Positions 43,731-51,731 of a stretch of DNA of 64,000 bases are shown piece after piece. This DNA comes from CAWIVH01 sp963839475 (GTDB taxonomy: Bacteria; Acidobacteriota; UBA6911): NCBI GenBank assembly GCA_963839475.1, contig CAWIVH010000019.1, positions 124,001 through 188,000 of the forward strand. Direction: 5' to 3'. The position numbers and the translations under genes were made by a program. Numbering within the stretch: position 1 is the stretch's first letter; each line of letters begins with the position of its first letter. The notes below the pieces were generated by a model. It saw only the letters and a program-made list of their open reading frames with translations, was not told the origin of the DNA and ran no database searches.

Positions 43731-45431
43731 TTATGTGCCGGCAACTGCCTGGCTCCCAGCCTCAAATTTGGCGACAGCCTCCTCCAGATTGAAGAACATT
43801 CGGTGATCCCTGGCAAGGGCTTCGCCCAAGGGCGACCGCTGAATCATAGCCAGCACTCCCTGGTTGAGACCAACCAGCCACATTTCGATGCCGCGATTAC
43901 GGAGCCTGAGGTCGGCCTCGGTCAACATTTTGAGCGCCGTATACTCGATATCGAATACAGCACTCAGGTCGAGGACTGCTACTCTGAACTCCAGCCCGGC
44001 ATAAAGGTGCCTCATTTTAATGCCCAAGCGCTCGGCATTCGCGAAAAAGATACGACCCTCCGGCCGGATCAGGAGAAGGCCAGGGAATGTCTCGTCCTCG
44101 GGATGTTCCTCGGAACGGGGTCGGAAGACGTTGGTGCCCGGCTTGCGGCCCAACAAATAGACCGGTGGATTGGAAACCTGGTGGCCCAGCGCCAATAGCG
44201 ATACAATGATGGCCACAAGTATCCCCTTCAAGGTTCCAAGCAACACCACCCCGGCTACCGCTATCAGGGCCCAGACGAATTCTGTCCTCCGCACCTTGAG
44301 GATGGTCCGAAATTCCGACGGCTTGATTAATCCGATGGAATAAACAATCACGACTGCAGCCAGGGTGGCTTCCGGCATCAATCCGATGAAGGGTGCCAGA
44401 AATAGCATGGTTATCAATGCGCCTGCGGCCGTGACAAGTTCTGCCAGCTGGGTACGCGCTCCAGCCAGGCGGTTCACTGCCGTCTGGGTGGTTCCACCGC
44501 CGCCCGGCATCGCCCCCAGCAACGCGCCGCCCGCATTCGCAAGACCCGTCGCCAGCAGCTCACGGTTTGCCCGCGGCACAGGTTCGCCGCTTTGGACGAA
44601 TGCGCGTCCGGCAGCGATGGTCTCCGTGAAGCTCATGAGCGCAATCCCCGCCGCTGCCGGCCAGAGGTCGAGAATCAGTGAGAGGTCCGGCAGCGTGAGT
44701 GACGGCATCCCGGTCGGAACCTGGCCGACCGTCCTCACCCCGTAAGCCTGAAGGCCGAGCAGGCTCGTAGCGGCAATGCCTCCGGCCACCGCAACGAGCG
44801 GCGCCGGAGCACGCGGCATAAAATGTTCCATCGAGATCAGAATCACCAGCATGGCTGCCCCGACTGCCAGAGTCGCCATAGAGGTATGCGGGATGGACTG
44901 TACGGTACCCAGAATGTTATGGAAGAACGATCCCTTAGCGAAATGAACGCCCATCAGCTTTGGCACCATGTCCACCACGATGACCAGCCCGATCCCCGCC
45001 TTGAATCCGACCAGCACCGGCTCCGAAATAAAGTTGGCCACGAAGCCCAGGCGCAGAAAGGAGGCTAAAACCAGTAGAGCTCCTACCAGCAGCGTCAACG
45101 TCGCTGAAGCTGTCAAGAGGGCTGCCGGTTCGCCGCCCGGGGCCACCGCTCCGAGAGCCGTCGCCGCCAGAATGGCAAGCGTGGTGGTGGTGCTCACGCT
45201 CAGCGGCCGGGAGGTCCCCAAAATCGCATAGATCACCATCGGCAGGAACGTCGTGTAGAGCCCAACCTGCACCGGCAGGCCGGCAATGGTTGCGTAAGCC
45301 ATCGCCTTGGGAATTACCACAGCCGCGGCGGTCAAACCCGCGAGGATGTCCGGCCGCAGCCATTCTTTTTTATATTCCCCGATCCATTCCGGCATGAACG
45401 GTCGAGAACCGCCGGTGCGATCATTTGACAT
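43731..45431 (-). CDS. SulP-family anion transporter with STAS domain
   Basis: A 566-residue SLC26/SulP transporter. The membrane part (about residues 20-420) has the 14-helix inverted-repeat pattern. AGLTAAAVVIPKAMAYATIA is in the place of the SulP signature, and GGGGTTQTAVNRLAGARTQL is the conserved motif before the last helices. A C-terminal STAS domain follows (VAVLDLSAVFDIEYTALKML). The ATG at 45431 has GGGAG upstream; the open frame continues further up but is not conserved. Substrates in the family include sulfate, bicarbonate and dicarboxylates, so the ion cannot be assigned. It lies downstream of PPK2 with a 164-base gap holding a fold-back repeat. Confidence 0.9.
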   Translation of the reverse strand: MSNDRTGGSRPFMPEWIGEYKKEWLRPDILAGLTAAAVVIPKAMAYATIAGLPVQVGLYTTFLPMVIYAILGTSRPLSVSTTTTLAILAATALGAVAPGGEPAALLTASATLTLLVGALLVLASFLRLGFVANFISEPVLVGFKAGIGLVIVVDMVPKLMGVHFAKGSFFHNILGTVQSIPHTSMATLAVGAAMLVILISMEHFMPRAPAPLVAVAGGIAATSLLGLQAYGVRTVGQVPTGMPSLTLPDLSLILDLWPAAAGIALMSFTETIAAGRAFVQSGEPVPRANRELLATGLANAGGALLGAMPGGGGTTQTAVNRLAGARTQLAELVTAAGALITMLFLAPFIGLMPEATLAAVVIVYSIGLIKPSEFRTILKVRRTEFVWALIAVAGVVLLGTLKGILVAIIVSLLALGHQVSNPPVYLLGRKPGTNVFRPRSEEHPEDETFPGLLLIRPEGRIFFANAERLGIKMRHLYAGLEFRVAVLDLSAVFDIEYTALKMLTEADLRLRNRGIEMWLVGLNQGVLAMIQRSPLGEALARDHRMFFNLEEAVAKFEAGSQAVAGT

Positions 45432-45535
45432 GGAGTCATCTCCCATTCTGTCCTGAATCGGGCTTGTTCCCCATAGCCATTTCCACGGGGGTGGACCCTG
45501 AGTGCGAAGCGAAACCTGATTGAACCAAAGCCATG

Positions 45536-45569
45536 GCACAGAGGTTGCGGCGCTTCGTGGCCTCTGTGC
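45536..45569. repeat. Fold-back element between SulP and PPK2 genes
   Basis: GCACAGAGG at 45536-45544 and CCTCTGTGC at 45561-45569 form a perfect nine-base inverted repeat enclosing TTGCGGCGCTTCGTGG. It lies just after the PPK2 stop on the minus strand and resembles the other GCG/CTTCG-containing fold-back elements in the window. It may serve as a 3'-end structure for the PPK2 transcript. Confidence 0.4.
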
Positions 45570-45595
45570 GAACTGCTATCGGCCTGCAGAGCCGG

Positions 45596-46375
45596 TCAGA
45601 ACTTCTCAGGCACCATTCGCCTGCCTTTGAGCCCTTTGGAGTCATCGTAGCGACCCTTGTCGGACCGTTTTCCCAGCTCCACATTCTGCTTGGGAGCCTT
45701 TTTGTGGGGAATCAAGCTCAGGATGTGGGAAATAGTGTTGAGCCGAGCTTTCTTCTTGTCGTCGGAATGGACGATATACCAGGGGCATTCATCGGTGTCG
45801 GTGGCCTCGAGCATCATATCTCTCGCACGCGAATAATCGTACCAGCGGCGATACGATTCCAGATCCATCGGACTGAGCTTCCACTGGCGCTTCGGGTCGG
45901 ATATGCGGGCCTCGAACCGGCGCTGCTGCTCCTTCTGGCCGACCTCCAGCCAGATTTTGATGAGAATGATCCCGCCTTCTACCGTATATCGCTCAATCTT
46001 GGGGCAGAGCTGAAGGAATCGCTTGTGCTGATCTTTCGTGCAGAAACCCATGACGTATTCCACACCCGCCCGGTTGTACCAGCTTCGGTCGAAAATCACC
46101 ATTTCGCCGGCCGCGGGAAAATGCTGCATATAGCGCTGCAGGTACATCTGGCTCTTCTCGCGCTCGGAGGGAGCGGGCAGTGCCACGACCCGGAACACGC
46201 GCGGGCTCACCCTCTCCGTGAGCGCTCGAATGGTGCCGCCTTTCCCGGCGGCGTCGCGTCCTTCGAAAACGACGATGATCCTCAAGCCCTTGTACTTGAT
46301 CCACTCCTGCAGATTGCAGAGCTCCACCTGGAGCTTTTCCATTTCCTTCTCGTATTGCTTGCGATTGAGCTTCAT
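45596..46375 (-). CDS. ppk2: Polyphosphate kinase 2 (PPK2 family)
   Basis: A 259-residue PPK2-family kinase, which moves phosphate between polyphosphate and nucleotides. The Walker A motif is in EGRDAAGKGGTI, Walker B and lid residues are in MVIFDRSWYNRAGVEYVMGF, and the family segment DPKRQWKLSPMDLESYRRWY follows. It is a single-domain protein of normal length, ending in a basic tail. Whether it makes GTP/ATP from polyphosphate or the reverse cannot be decided from sequence. The CHAD-domain protein at 1.5-3.0 kb is another likely polyphosphate-related protein in this window. Confidence 0.93.
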   Translation of the reverse strand: MKLNRKQYEKEMEKLQVELCNLQEWIKYKGLRIIVVFEGRDAAGKGGTIRALTERVSPRVFRVVALPAPSEREKSQMYLQRYMQHFPAAGEMVIFDRSWYNRAGVEYVMGFCTKDQHKRFLQLCPKIERYTVEGGIILIKIWLEVGQKEQQRRFEARISDPKRQWKLSPMDLESYRRWYDYSRARDMMLEATDTDECPWYIVHSDDKKKARLNTISHILSLIPHKKAPKQNVELGKRSDKGRYDDSKGLKGRRMVPEKF

Positions 46376-46542
46376 TTTGCCCCCTGATTGTTTTCCTCAG
46401 CCGGAGAGTAGGCCCTTCGGGCCTTCCTATTTTCGTGCGCATTCATTTATGCCGCTCTATGTAAAACCTTATAGCAACTCTTCTGGAATTTGACCTCGCA
46501 ATTCTTACAGGTGCCAGAACAAGCCAATCCGCCGGCCGGCGT

Positions 46543-47835
46543 TCACAGCATCCATAGGGCCAGCATGGCAATAACGGTGGGAATGATCGCTGATTTGAAT
46601 AGTCTTATCGGGCTGATCCCTTCCCCGCCGAAATTCCCCTGCAGAATGGAAAAGGCCGCTGGATTCGGGGCGTTGGCGATAACCGTCAAACCTCCTCCCG
46701 CGACGGCGCCGGCCACAAGGGCGTACTTGAAGCTTTCGGTAATTCCCGTCAGTCTCGATCCCAAATACGTAATAGCGGCATTATCGGTAAATGCGGTCAG
46801 GAGGGTGGTCCCGAGGAAAAGCGGCAAGGCGTTCATGCCCTGTATGAGAGGTTGCAGCCACCACTTCTGAGGGGTGCCCAGCACCACCAGGCCGGCCAAA
46901 AAGAAGGCAACCAGCAGGCTGCCTTTGAGGTTCAACTCGTCCTGGTGTTGCTGTGTCACGGTGGTAAAGCCCAGAAAGAAAAGAAAAATCCACAGGAAGA
47001 CGGCAAGATGATGCATTGTGATGACGATCAACGCCAAGAATACAAGATGTGTCACGCAGATCCACGGGGGAATGCTCCCGCGTGCAGCCTGGCCGCCATC
47101 GGGTGGGAAGGCACGAATCTCTTTATGGAGAAAGGCCACCAATAGTGCCGAATTCAAAACGACCGCTGTAATGGCCTTCCAACCGAAGTTCATCATCATG
47201 AACCGGTTCCCCCACTGCCAGGTGGCGGCCACCATCAGGACCGGCGGAGCGGCGAAAGCGGTGAGGACCCCCCCAATCGACACATTGACCAAAAGCACGC
47301 CGAGTGTAAGATATTTAAATCGGTCCGATACGTCCTTTTGGAAAAAACGGTCGCGGAGCATGAGCGCCGTAACCGTCATCGCCGCGGGTTCAGTAATCAA
47401 GCTGCCCAGAAGCGGCCCCAGAATCAGGCAGGTCAGAAGAAAAGCCAGTTCCCGGTTCAGCGGTATGACTTTTGAAGCGGTTTCGATAAAAGCATTGGCA
47501 AAATAAAGCACCGGCCGTGTGGCAGCCACCGACATGATGACAAAAACAAAGACGGGTTCGTTGAAATTGACGCTCTCGAAGTAGGAGATCACCGCCGGCG
47601 TTCCCTTCGCCAATGCCAGAGCCGAGACCAGGATTCCGGCCCAAAGTCCAAACACGATTTCAACTTCACCGAAAAGGTGAAAGAGGTTGAAACCGATCGA
47701 CCCCGGGGGGTATTTGTGGGCAATATGCAAAATGGATTTGACCATGAAAGTGTGTGCGACGGCCAAGGCAAAAATGACCGCGGCCAGAATCTCAAAAACG
47801 TCAGGGTTCATGGTTGTCCCGATTACTTTAGACAT
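46543..47835 (-). CDS. Putative Na+/H+ antiporter (PF07399-like)
   Basis: A 430-residue protein with about eleven membrane helices. Typical segments are FNLFHLFGEVEIVFGLWAGI, LLGSLITEPAAMTVTALMLR, GVLLVNVSIGGVLTAFAAPP and LTAFTDNAAITYLGSRLTG; the conserved acidic, threonine and asparagine positions lie inside helices. It matches the 'putative Na+/H+ antiporter' family rather than NhaA or NhaB. Two start codons are possible (47835 and 47811); neither has a strong ribosome site. The 167 bases between it and PPK2 hold nothing recognisable. It is a third proton-coupled cation system in the window after the CPA pair at 26.7-29.3 kb. Confidence 0.82.
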   Translation of the reverse strand: MSKVIGTTMNPDVFEILAAVIFALAVAHTFMVKSILHIAHKYPPGSIGFNLFHLFGEVEIVFGLWAGILVSALALAKGTPAVISYFESVNFNEPVFVFVIMSVAATRPVLYFANAFIETASKVIPLNRELAFLLTCLILGPLLGSLITEPAAMTVTALMLRDRFFQKDVSDRFKYLTLGVLLVNVSIGGVLTAFAAPPVLMVAATWQWGNRFMMMNFGWKAITAVVLNSALLVAFLHKEIRAFPPDGGQAARGSIPPWICVTHLVFLALIVITMHHLAVFLWIFLFFLGFTTVTQQHQDELNLKGSLLVAFFLAGLVVLGTPQKWWLQPLIQGMNALPLFLGTTLLTAFTDNAAITYLGSRLTGITESFKYALVAGAVAGGGLTVIANAPNPAAFSILQGNFGGEGISPIRLFKSAIIPTVIAMLALWML

Positions 47836-47933
47836 TCCTGCCGCCCGGCACTGGCAGTTTTTACAGTGGCTTTGTGGCGGACAACAGTCTATTTAGGCCA
47901 TTATTGAAAAGATCTACGAGGAGAAAATAGCAT

Positions 47934-48296
47934 ATGGCAATCGAAATAATCGAGCAGGTCGGCGGCTTGATCACTGCCAAGGTGAGCGGCATGGTGAAAA
48001 AAACTGAGGTCGAGACTGCGCAGAAAGAGGTAATCCGGATCATTAAGAGCGGCTTCAAGGCCCGGATCCTGCTCATCGCCGAGGGCTTCCAGGGATGGGA
48101 CAACAAAGGCGATTGGGGTGATGTTTCTTTCCAGATGAAGTACGATGAGCAGATCGAGAAAATCGCCGTCGTCGGCGAAAAAAAGTGGGAAGACCTTGTG
48201 TCGGTCTTCCTTGGCAAGGGACTGAGACCCGTGGAAATAAAACTGTTTCAGCCTTCCCAGCTTGGTGTCGCCCAAGCCTGGGTCAGCTCCCGATAG
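47934..48296 (+). CDS. SpoIIAA/STAS-like protein (DUF3478)
   Basis: A 120-residue soluble protein with the alternating strand-helix pattern of the SpoIIAA-like (DUF3478) STAS group: AIEIIEQVGGLITAKVSGMV, then ARILLIAEGFQGW, then YDEQIEKIAVVGEKKWEDLV. It lacks the phosphorylatable Ser/Thr of true anti-anti-sigma factors. Members are thought to bind lipids or partner proteins at the membrane, but their role is unknown. Twelve bases separate its stop from the K+ channel gene, so the two are probably one transcript and may work together. It diverges from the Na+/H+ antiporter gene. Confidence 0.8.
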   Translation: MAIEIIEQVGGLITAKVSGMVKKTEVETAQKEVIRIIKSGFKARILLIAEGFQGWDNKGDWGDVSFQMKYDEQIEKIAVVGEKKWEDLVSVFLGKGLRPVEIKLFQPSQLGVAQAWVSSR

Positions 48297-48307
48297 AAAT
48301 CTGAATT

Positions 48308-48766
48308 ATGATATCCAGAGTGATCATCGAAGCGTTCCTGGTGGCAGCTACCGTGCTCGTGCATGTCGCGGGGGCCGCGCTAGCGCTGAGGACCTTGATT
48401 CCGCTCGATCGGGAGCCGCCGGTCCGTATAGGACCCGTCATTTGGCTGCTGGTCCGTTTGACGTGGCTGATGATCGTGATTCACGCGATGGAAATAGCAG
48501 TCTGGGGATTTTTCTATCTGTGGTCGGGCTGCCTCCCTGATGCAGAGTCGGCGATGTACTTTTCCGGAGTAACTTATACGACAGTCGGGTATGGGGACCT
48601 GGTATTGCCGAAGGAGTGGCGCACGCTTGCCCCGATCGAGGGATTGATAGGCATTCTCATGTGCGGATTATCCACAAGCATCTTCTTCGCGACCGTGAAT
48701 CGGATTTTTGTAACTCGATATAGAGAAAAATTGACCATAAGCCATTCCAATCATTCCGGTGACTGA
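48308..48766 (+). CDS. Two-pore-type potassium channel subunit
   Basis: A 152-residue ion-channel protein (Ion_trans_2 fold). Two or three hydrophobic helices flank a pore loop with the selectivity filter TTVGYGD inside YFSGVTYTTVGYGDLVLP. The inner helix follows (IGILMCGLSTSIFFATVNRI). There is an extra N-terminal helix and no cytoplasmic RCK or cyclic-nucleotide domain, so gating must come from elsewhere. Four subunits would form the pore. It follows the STAS-like gene by 12 bases. Confidence 0.88.
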   Translation: MISRVIIEAFLVAATVLVHVAGAALALRTLIPLDREPPVRIGPVIWLLVRLTWLMIVIHAMEIAVWGFFYLWSGCLPDAESAMYFSGVTYTTVGYGDLVLPKEWRTLAPIEGLIGILMCGLSTSIFFATVNRIFVTRYREKLTISHSNHSGD

Positions 48767-48839
48767 TCTACCGGGTCGTACTGCAAAATGGCATTAGCTG
48801 TGTGCGAATTCCGACACCAGCCATTCGCTCTCAGGCGGC

Positions 48840-49736
48840 GTGCAGAATGCCCAGGAAATGGATAGGAAAATGGATACAAACCTCCCCTTCAATAACCCGG
48901 CTGGCTTACCAAAAACCGCCCTGGTCGTCGACCCAGATCCTGCCGTCGGCGCCATGCTGTCAGAAATCCTGACCCCCATGGGTTGGAGCTTACTGAATGT
49001 TCCTGACAACCAATTGGTGCTCGAGCTTATTAAGCACCGTCCCTTCGACCTGATCCTCACCGGCGAGAAAACCTCCGGGGGTGAGGACGTTGAACTGCTG
49101 CGTAAGATAAGGCGCGTACGCCCGCACACCCGGATGATCATTCTCACCGACGCAGGCACACCAGTTGATGTCATTGCAAGCATGCGCGAGGGCGCCTTCA
49201 GCTATTTTTCCAAGCCGTTTTCTCTCGAATCCCTGGCCGAGATGGTGCGAAACGCCACGGAGGGCCCCTGCTGGGATGACGGGATTGAGCTGGTATCAGC
49301 AACTGCCGGCTGGATCCGCCTCGTTGCCCGATGTGAGTTGAAAACGGCAGACCGGCTGCTCCAGTTTCTCAAGGAAATGTCGGATCTGCCGGAGCGCGAA
49401 AAAGCGGATGTGGGGATGGCATTCCGCGAGATGCTTCTGAACGCTATCGAACACGGCGGACATTTTGACCCCAACCAGTACGTCGAAATCTCGTATGTCC
49501 GCACACGCCGCATGGTGGGCTGCCGAGTCAAGGACCCCGGAGAGGGATTCTCGCGCAATGAACTGCCCCACGCCGCTCTCTCGAATCCTCCCGACGACCC
49601 GATCCGCCATTTTGCCGTCCGCGAGGAGATGAAACTCCGTCCGGGAGGCTTCGGTGTCCTCATCACCAAAAAGCTTGTCGACGAGCTCCTCTACAGTGAA
49701 AAGGGAAACGAGGTTCTGCTGGTCAAGTATCTTTAG
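48840..49736 (+). CDS. Degenerate receiver domain fused to RsbW-like ATPase domain
   Basis: A 298-residue two-domain protein. Residues about 25-145 are a receiver fold (TALVVDPDPAVGAMLSEIL to GAFSYFSKPFSLESLAEMV), but the phospho-acceptor position has glycine (FDLILTGEKTSGGEDV) in place of aspartate, so ordinary phosphorylation is not expected. Residues about 160-298 are a HATPase_c_2 domain of the anti-sigma-factor kinase type: N-box FREMLLNAIEHGG, G1 VKDPGEGFSR, G2 RPGGFGVLITKKLVDEL. It probably binds ATP and a partner protein in a sigma or partner-switch pathway; the PP2C phosphatase at 13.4 kb could oppose it. Start uncertain (GTG 48840, ATG 48858 or 48870). Confidence 0.82.
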   Translation: MQNAQEMDRKMDTNLPFNNPAGLPKTALVVDPDPAVGAMLSEILTPMGWSLLNVPDNQLVLELIKHRPFDLILTGEKTSGGEDVELLRKIRRVRPHTRMIILTDAGTPVDVIASMREGAFSYFSKPFSLESLAEMVRNATEGPCWDDGIELVSATAGWIRLVARCELKTADRLLQFLKEMSDLPEREKADVGMAFREMLLNAIEHGGHFDPNQYVEISYVRTRRMVGCRVKDPGEGFSRNELPHAALSNPPDDPIRHFAVREEMKLRPGGFGVLITKKLVDELLYSEKGNEVLLVKYL

Positions 49737-49775
49737 AGCACCACAGCGCCAACAAACGCCATGGCGCCATCACAG

Positions 49776-49823
49776 ACCTGGTCCTGGTCCTGGACGTGGA
49801 CCTGGTCCTCGACCTGGATCCTG
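49776..49823. repeat. Short imperfect GGTCCT/GGACCT tandem repeat
   Basis: Seven to eight imperfect six-base units (GGTCCT, GGACGT, GGACCT, GGATCC) lie in the 271-base gap between the receiver/ATPase gene and the transglycosylase gene. A T-rich stretch follows. Most likely a slippage-type microsatellite; the remainder of the gap shows nothing recognisable. Confidence 0.45.
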
Positions 49824-50007
49824 TTTTTTCTCTCCAAAACAAGCTCCTGCGAGTCCTGCATTTGAACACAACATTCTTGACTTTTCGGCGCTTGCGCAGT
49901 GAGAATAACGTTTGAGTTTTTATATCTCCGCAAAGACCGCAGCCATAAACAGAATGAAAAAGAAACGGCCCCATGCCAGCTCCGGGTATGCTTCAGGGAA
50001 AACTGAG

Positions 50008-51573
50008 ATGACAAATTCCAGGATCAACAAAACAATCCTTGCGTTTTTCTCTGTATTTGTCTTTCTGCTCGTGACAGGGCACTCCGGGCAGTCTCCCCAA
50101 TCGGCTCCACCGGCAAAGAAGGCGCCCGTGACCGCTCAGGCGCCGAAACCGGACCAGGGATCGAAGGCGCCGGAAAGCAGCGGCACTCCATCCACCCAGC
50201 AGAGCGAAGCTGTTGCGAAAATCGTCTCCCAGAAGTGGACCGGCGACCTGGATGGCATGATCCAGCGGAGGATGATCCGGGTCCTGACAACTTTTTCGAA
50301 GACAAGCTTCTTCATTGACCGCGGCACTCAGCGCGGCTTGATCTATGAATCGCTCCGAGTTTTTGAGGAGGATCTGAACAAAGAGCTCAAGACCAAAAAT
50401 ATCCGGGTAAATGTTGTATTTGTCCCGGTGGCCAACGATGACCTTATCCCGGCGCTGCTGGAAGGCCGGGGGGATATAGTAGCGGCCGGCAAACTGATCA
50501 CGGGATGGCGCAAGGACCAGGTGGATTTTTCAAATCCCACAAGGTCCCATGTCTCGGAAATCGTCGTCACCGGACCGGGGGCGCCTCCGCTGGCATCCAT
50601 CCAGGATCTCGGGGGAAAAGAGGTTTATCTGCAGCAGTCGGAGGTCTCCAAGCAGGGAGTCGATGAATTCAATGCCATGCTGGCCAAGGCGGGTAAGCCT
50701 CCGGTAAAGATTCAGCCGGCGCCTGAAGTACTCGCTCCGGAAGATATTCTGGAAATGGTAAATGCCGGGATTGCCCCCATCACTATCGCCCCGGATTATC
50801 TCGCCGAATTCTGGAAGCAGGTCTTTCCCAAAATCGTCCTGCACAAGGAGCTGGCGGTAAAATCGGAAGGACAGATTGGTTTAATGGTCCGCAAAAACAG
50901 CCCTCAAATTCTGGCCAAGCTGAATACCTTCGTTGCGCGCTATCCTGAGGGCTCTGCGCAACGGAATATCTTGCTCCAGAAATATTTGAAAGATGCCAAG
51001 TACGCCAAGGAAGTGGCGGCACAGGGGGAGGTTGCCAAATTCCAAAAAGTCGTTCAATACATGCGCAAATACAGCGACAAATACGGCCTTGATTACCTGC
51101 TCATGGGCGCCCAGGGCTACCAGGAGTCCACGCTTGACCCCGATAAGAAAAGCCCGGTTGGAGCCATTGGCGTAATGCAGGTCATGCCGGATACCGGCAA
51201 AGATATGAATGTTGGGGACATCAACCAATTGGAACCCAACATCCACGCCGGGGTGAAATACATCCGGTTCATGATGGACAAATATTACGCGAATGAACCC
51301 ATGGATAAGCTCAACAAGGGCCTGTTTACCTTTGCTTCCTACAACGCCGGCCCGGCCCGGATCAGGCAGATGCGGGAACGGGCTGCCAAGCGGGGCCTCG
51401 ACCCCAACAAATGGTTTAACAACGTAGAAATGGTCACCGCGGAGGTTATCGGCCGGGAGACCGTCCAGTACGTCTCCAACATCTATAAATACTACCTGGC
51501 ATATAAAATGTTGAGCGAACAGCGGGACGCACGGGACGCGGCAAGGAAGGGAGCGACTCCGGCAAAGAAGTAG
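50008..51573 (+). CDS. MltF-like membrane-bound lytic transglycosylase
   Basis: A 521-residue exported protein that cuts peptidoglycan. After a signal (KTILAFFSVFVFLLVTG) and a Pro/Ala linker there is a substrate-binding-protein-like domain (about residues 85-320, for example VVFVPVANDDLIPALLEGRG). A C-terminal SLT domain follows with the catalytic glutamate in GAQGYQESTLDPDKKSP, then GAIGVMQVMPDT and FTFASYNAGPARIRQM. This is the MltF layout, where the first domain senses muropeptides. The signal starts at the ATG at 50008; an ATG at 49954 would add 18 polar residues. The frame is intact. Confidence 0.92.
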   Translation: MTNSRINKTILAFFSVFVFLLVTGHSGQSPQSAPPAKKAPVTAQAPKPDQGSKAPESSGTPSTQQSEAVAKIVSQKWTGDLDGMIQRRMIRVLTTFSKTSFFIDRGTQRGLIYESLRVFEEDLNKELKTKNIRVNVVFVPVANDDLIPALLEGRGDIVAAGKLITGWRKDQVDFSNPTRSHVSEIVVTGPGAPPLASIQDLGGKEVYLQQSEVSKQGVDEFNAMLAKAGKPPVKIQPAPEVLAPEDILEMVNAGIAPITIAPDYLAEFWKQVFPKIVLHKELAVKSEGQIGLMVRKNSPQILAKLNTFVARYPEGSAQRNILLQKYLKDAKYAKEVAAQGEVAKFQKVVQYMRKYSDKYGLDYLLMGAQGYQESTLDPDKKSPVGAIGVMQVMPDTGKDMNVGDINQLEPNIHAGVKYIRFMMDKYYANEPMDKLNKGLFTFASYNAGPARIRQMRERAAKRGLDPNKWFNNVEMVTAEVIGRETVQYVSNIYKYYLAYKMLSEQRDARDAARKGATPAKK

Positions 51574-51642
51574 AAGTTATATCAGAGCCCTCTTGAATCC
51601 TGTATTATTCAATGAAGTGAAAAAAGAAATTCCCAGCCTGCC

Positions 51643-51671
51643 AAGACCGTGAAGAAAGGCTTCGCGGTCTT
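51643..51671. terminator. Fold-back hairpin between convergent genes
   Basis: AAGACCGTGAAG at 51643-51654 pairs with CTTCGCGGTCTT at 51660-51671 (one G-U), with outer GCCAAG/CTTGGC arms. It sits between the convergent transglycosylase and Gly-rich-protein genes. Probable bidirectional terminator; its sequence resembles the element at 40340-40397. Confidence 0.5.
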
Positions 51672-51731
51672 TGCGCGCTTGGCGGTTCGATCTTTTGTTA
51701 GTTGCTTTCCAGTAAGCCCGGTTCAGCCGCA

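Noticed and set aside
47934..48296. Anti-anti-sigma factor partner for the PP2C phosphatase
   Set aside because: The STAS-like protein lacks the phosphorylatable Ser/Thr and is 33 kb away, next to a potassium channel.
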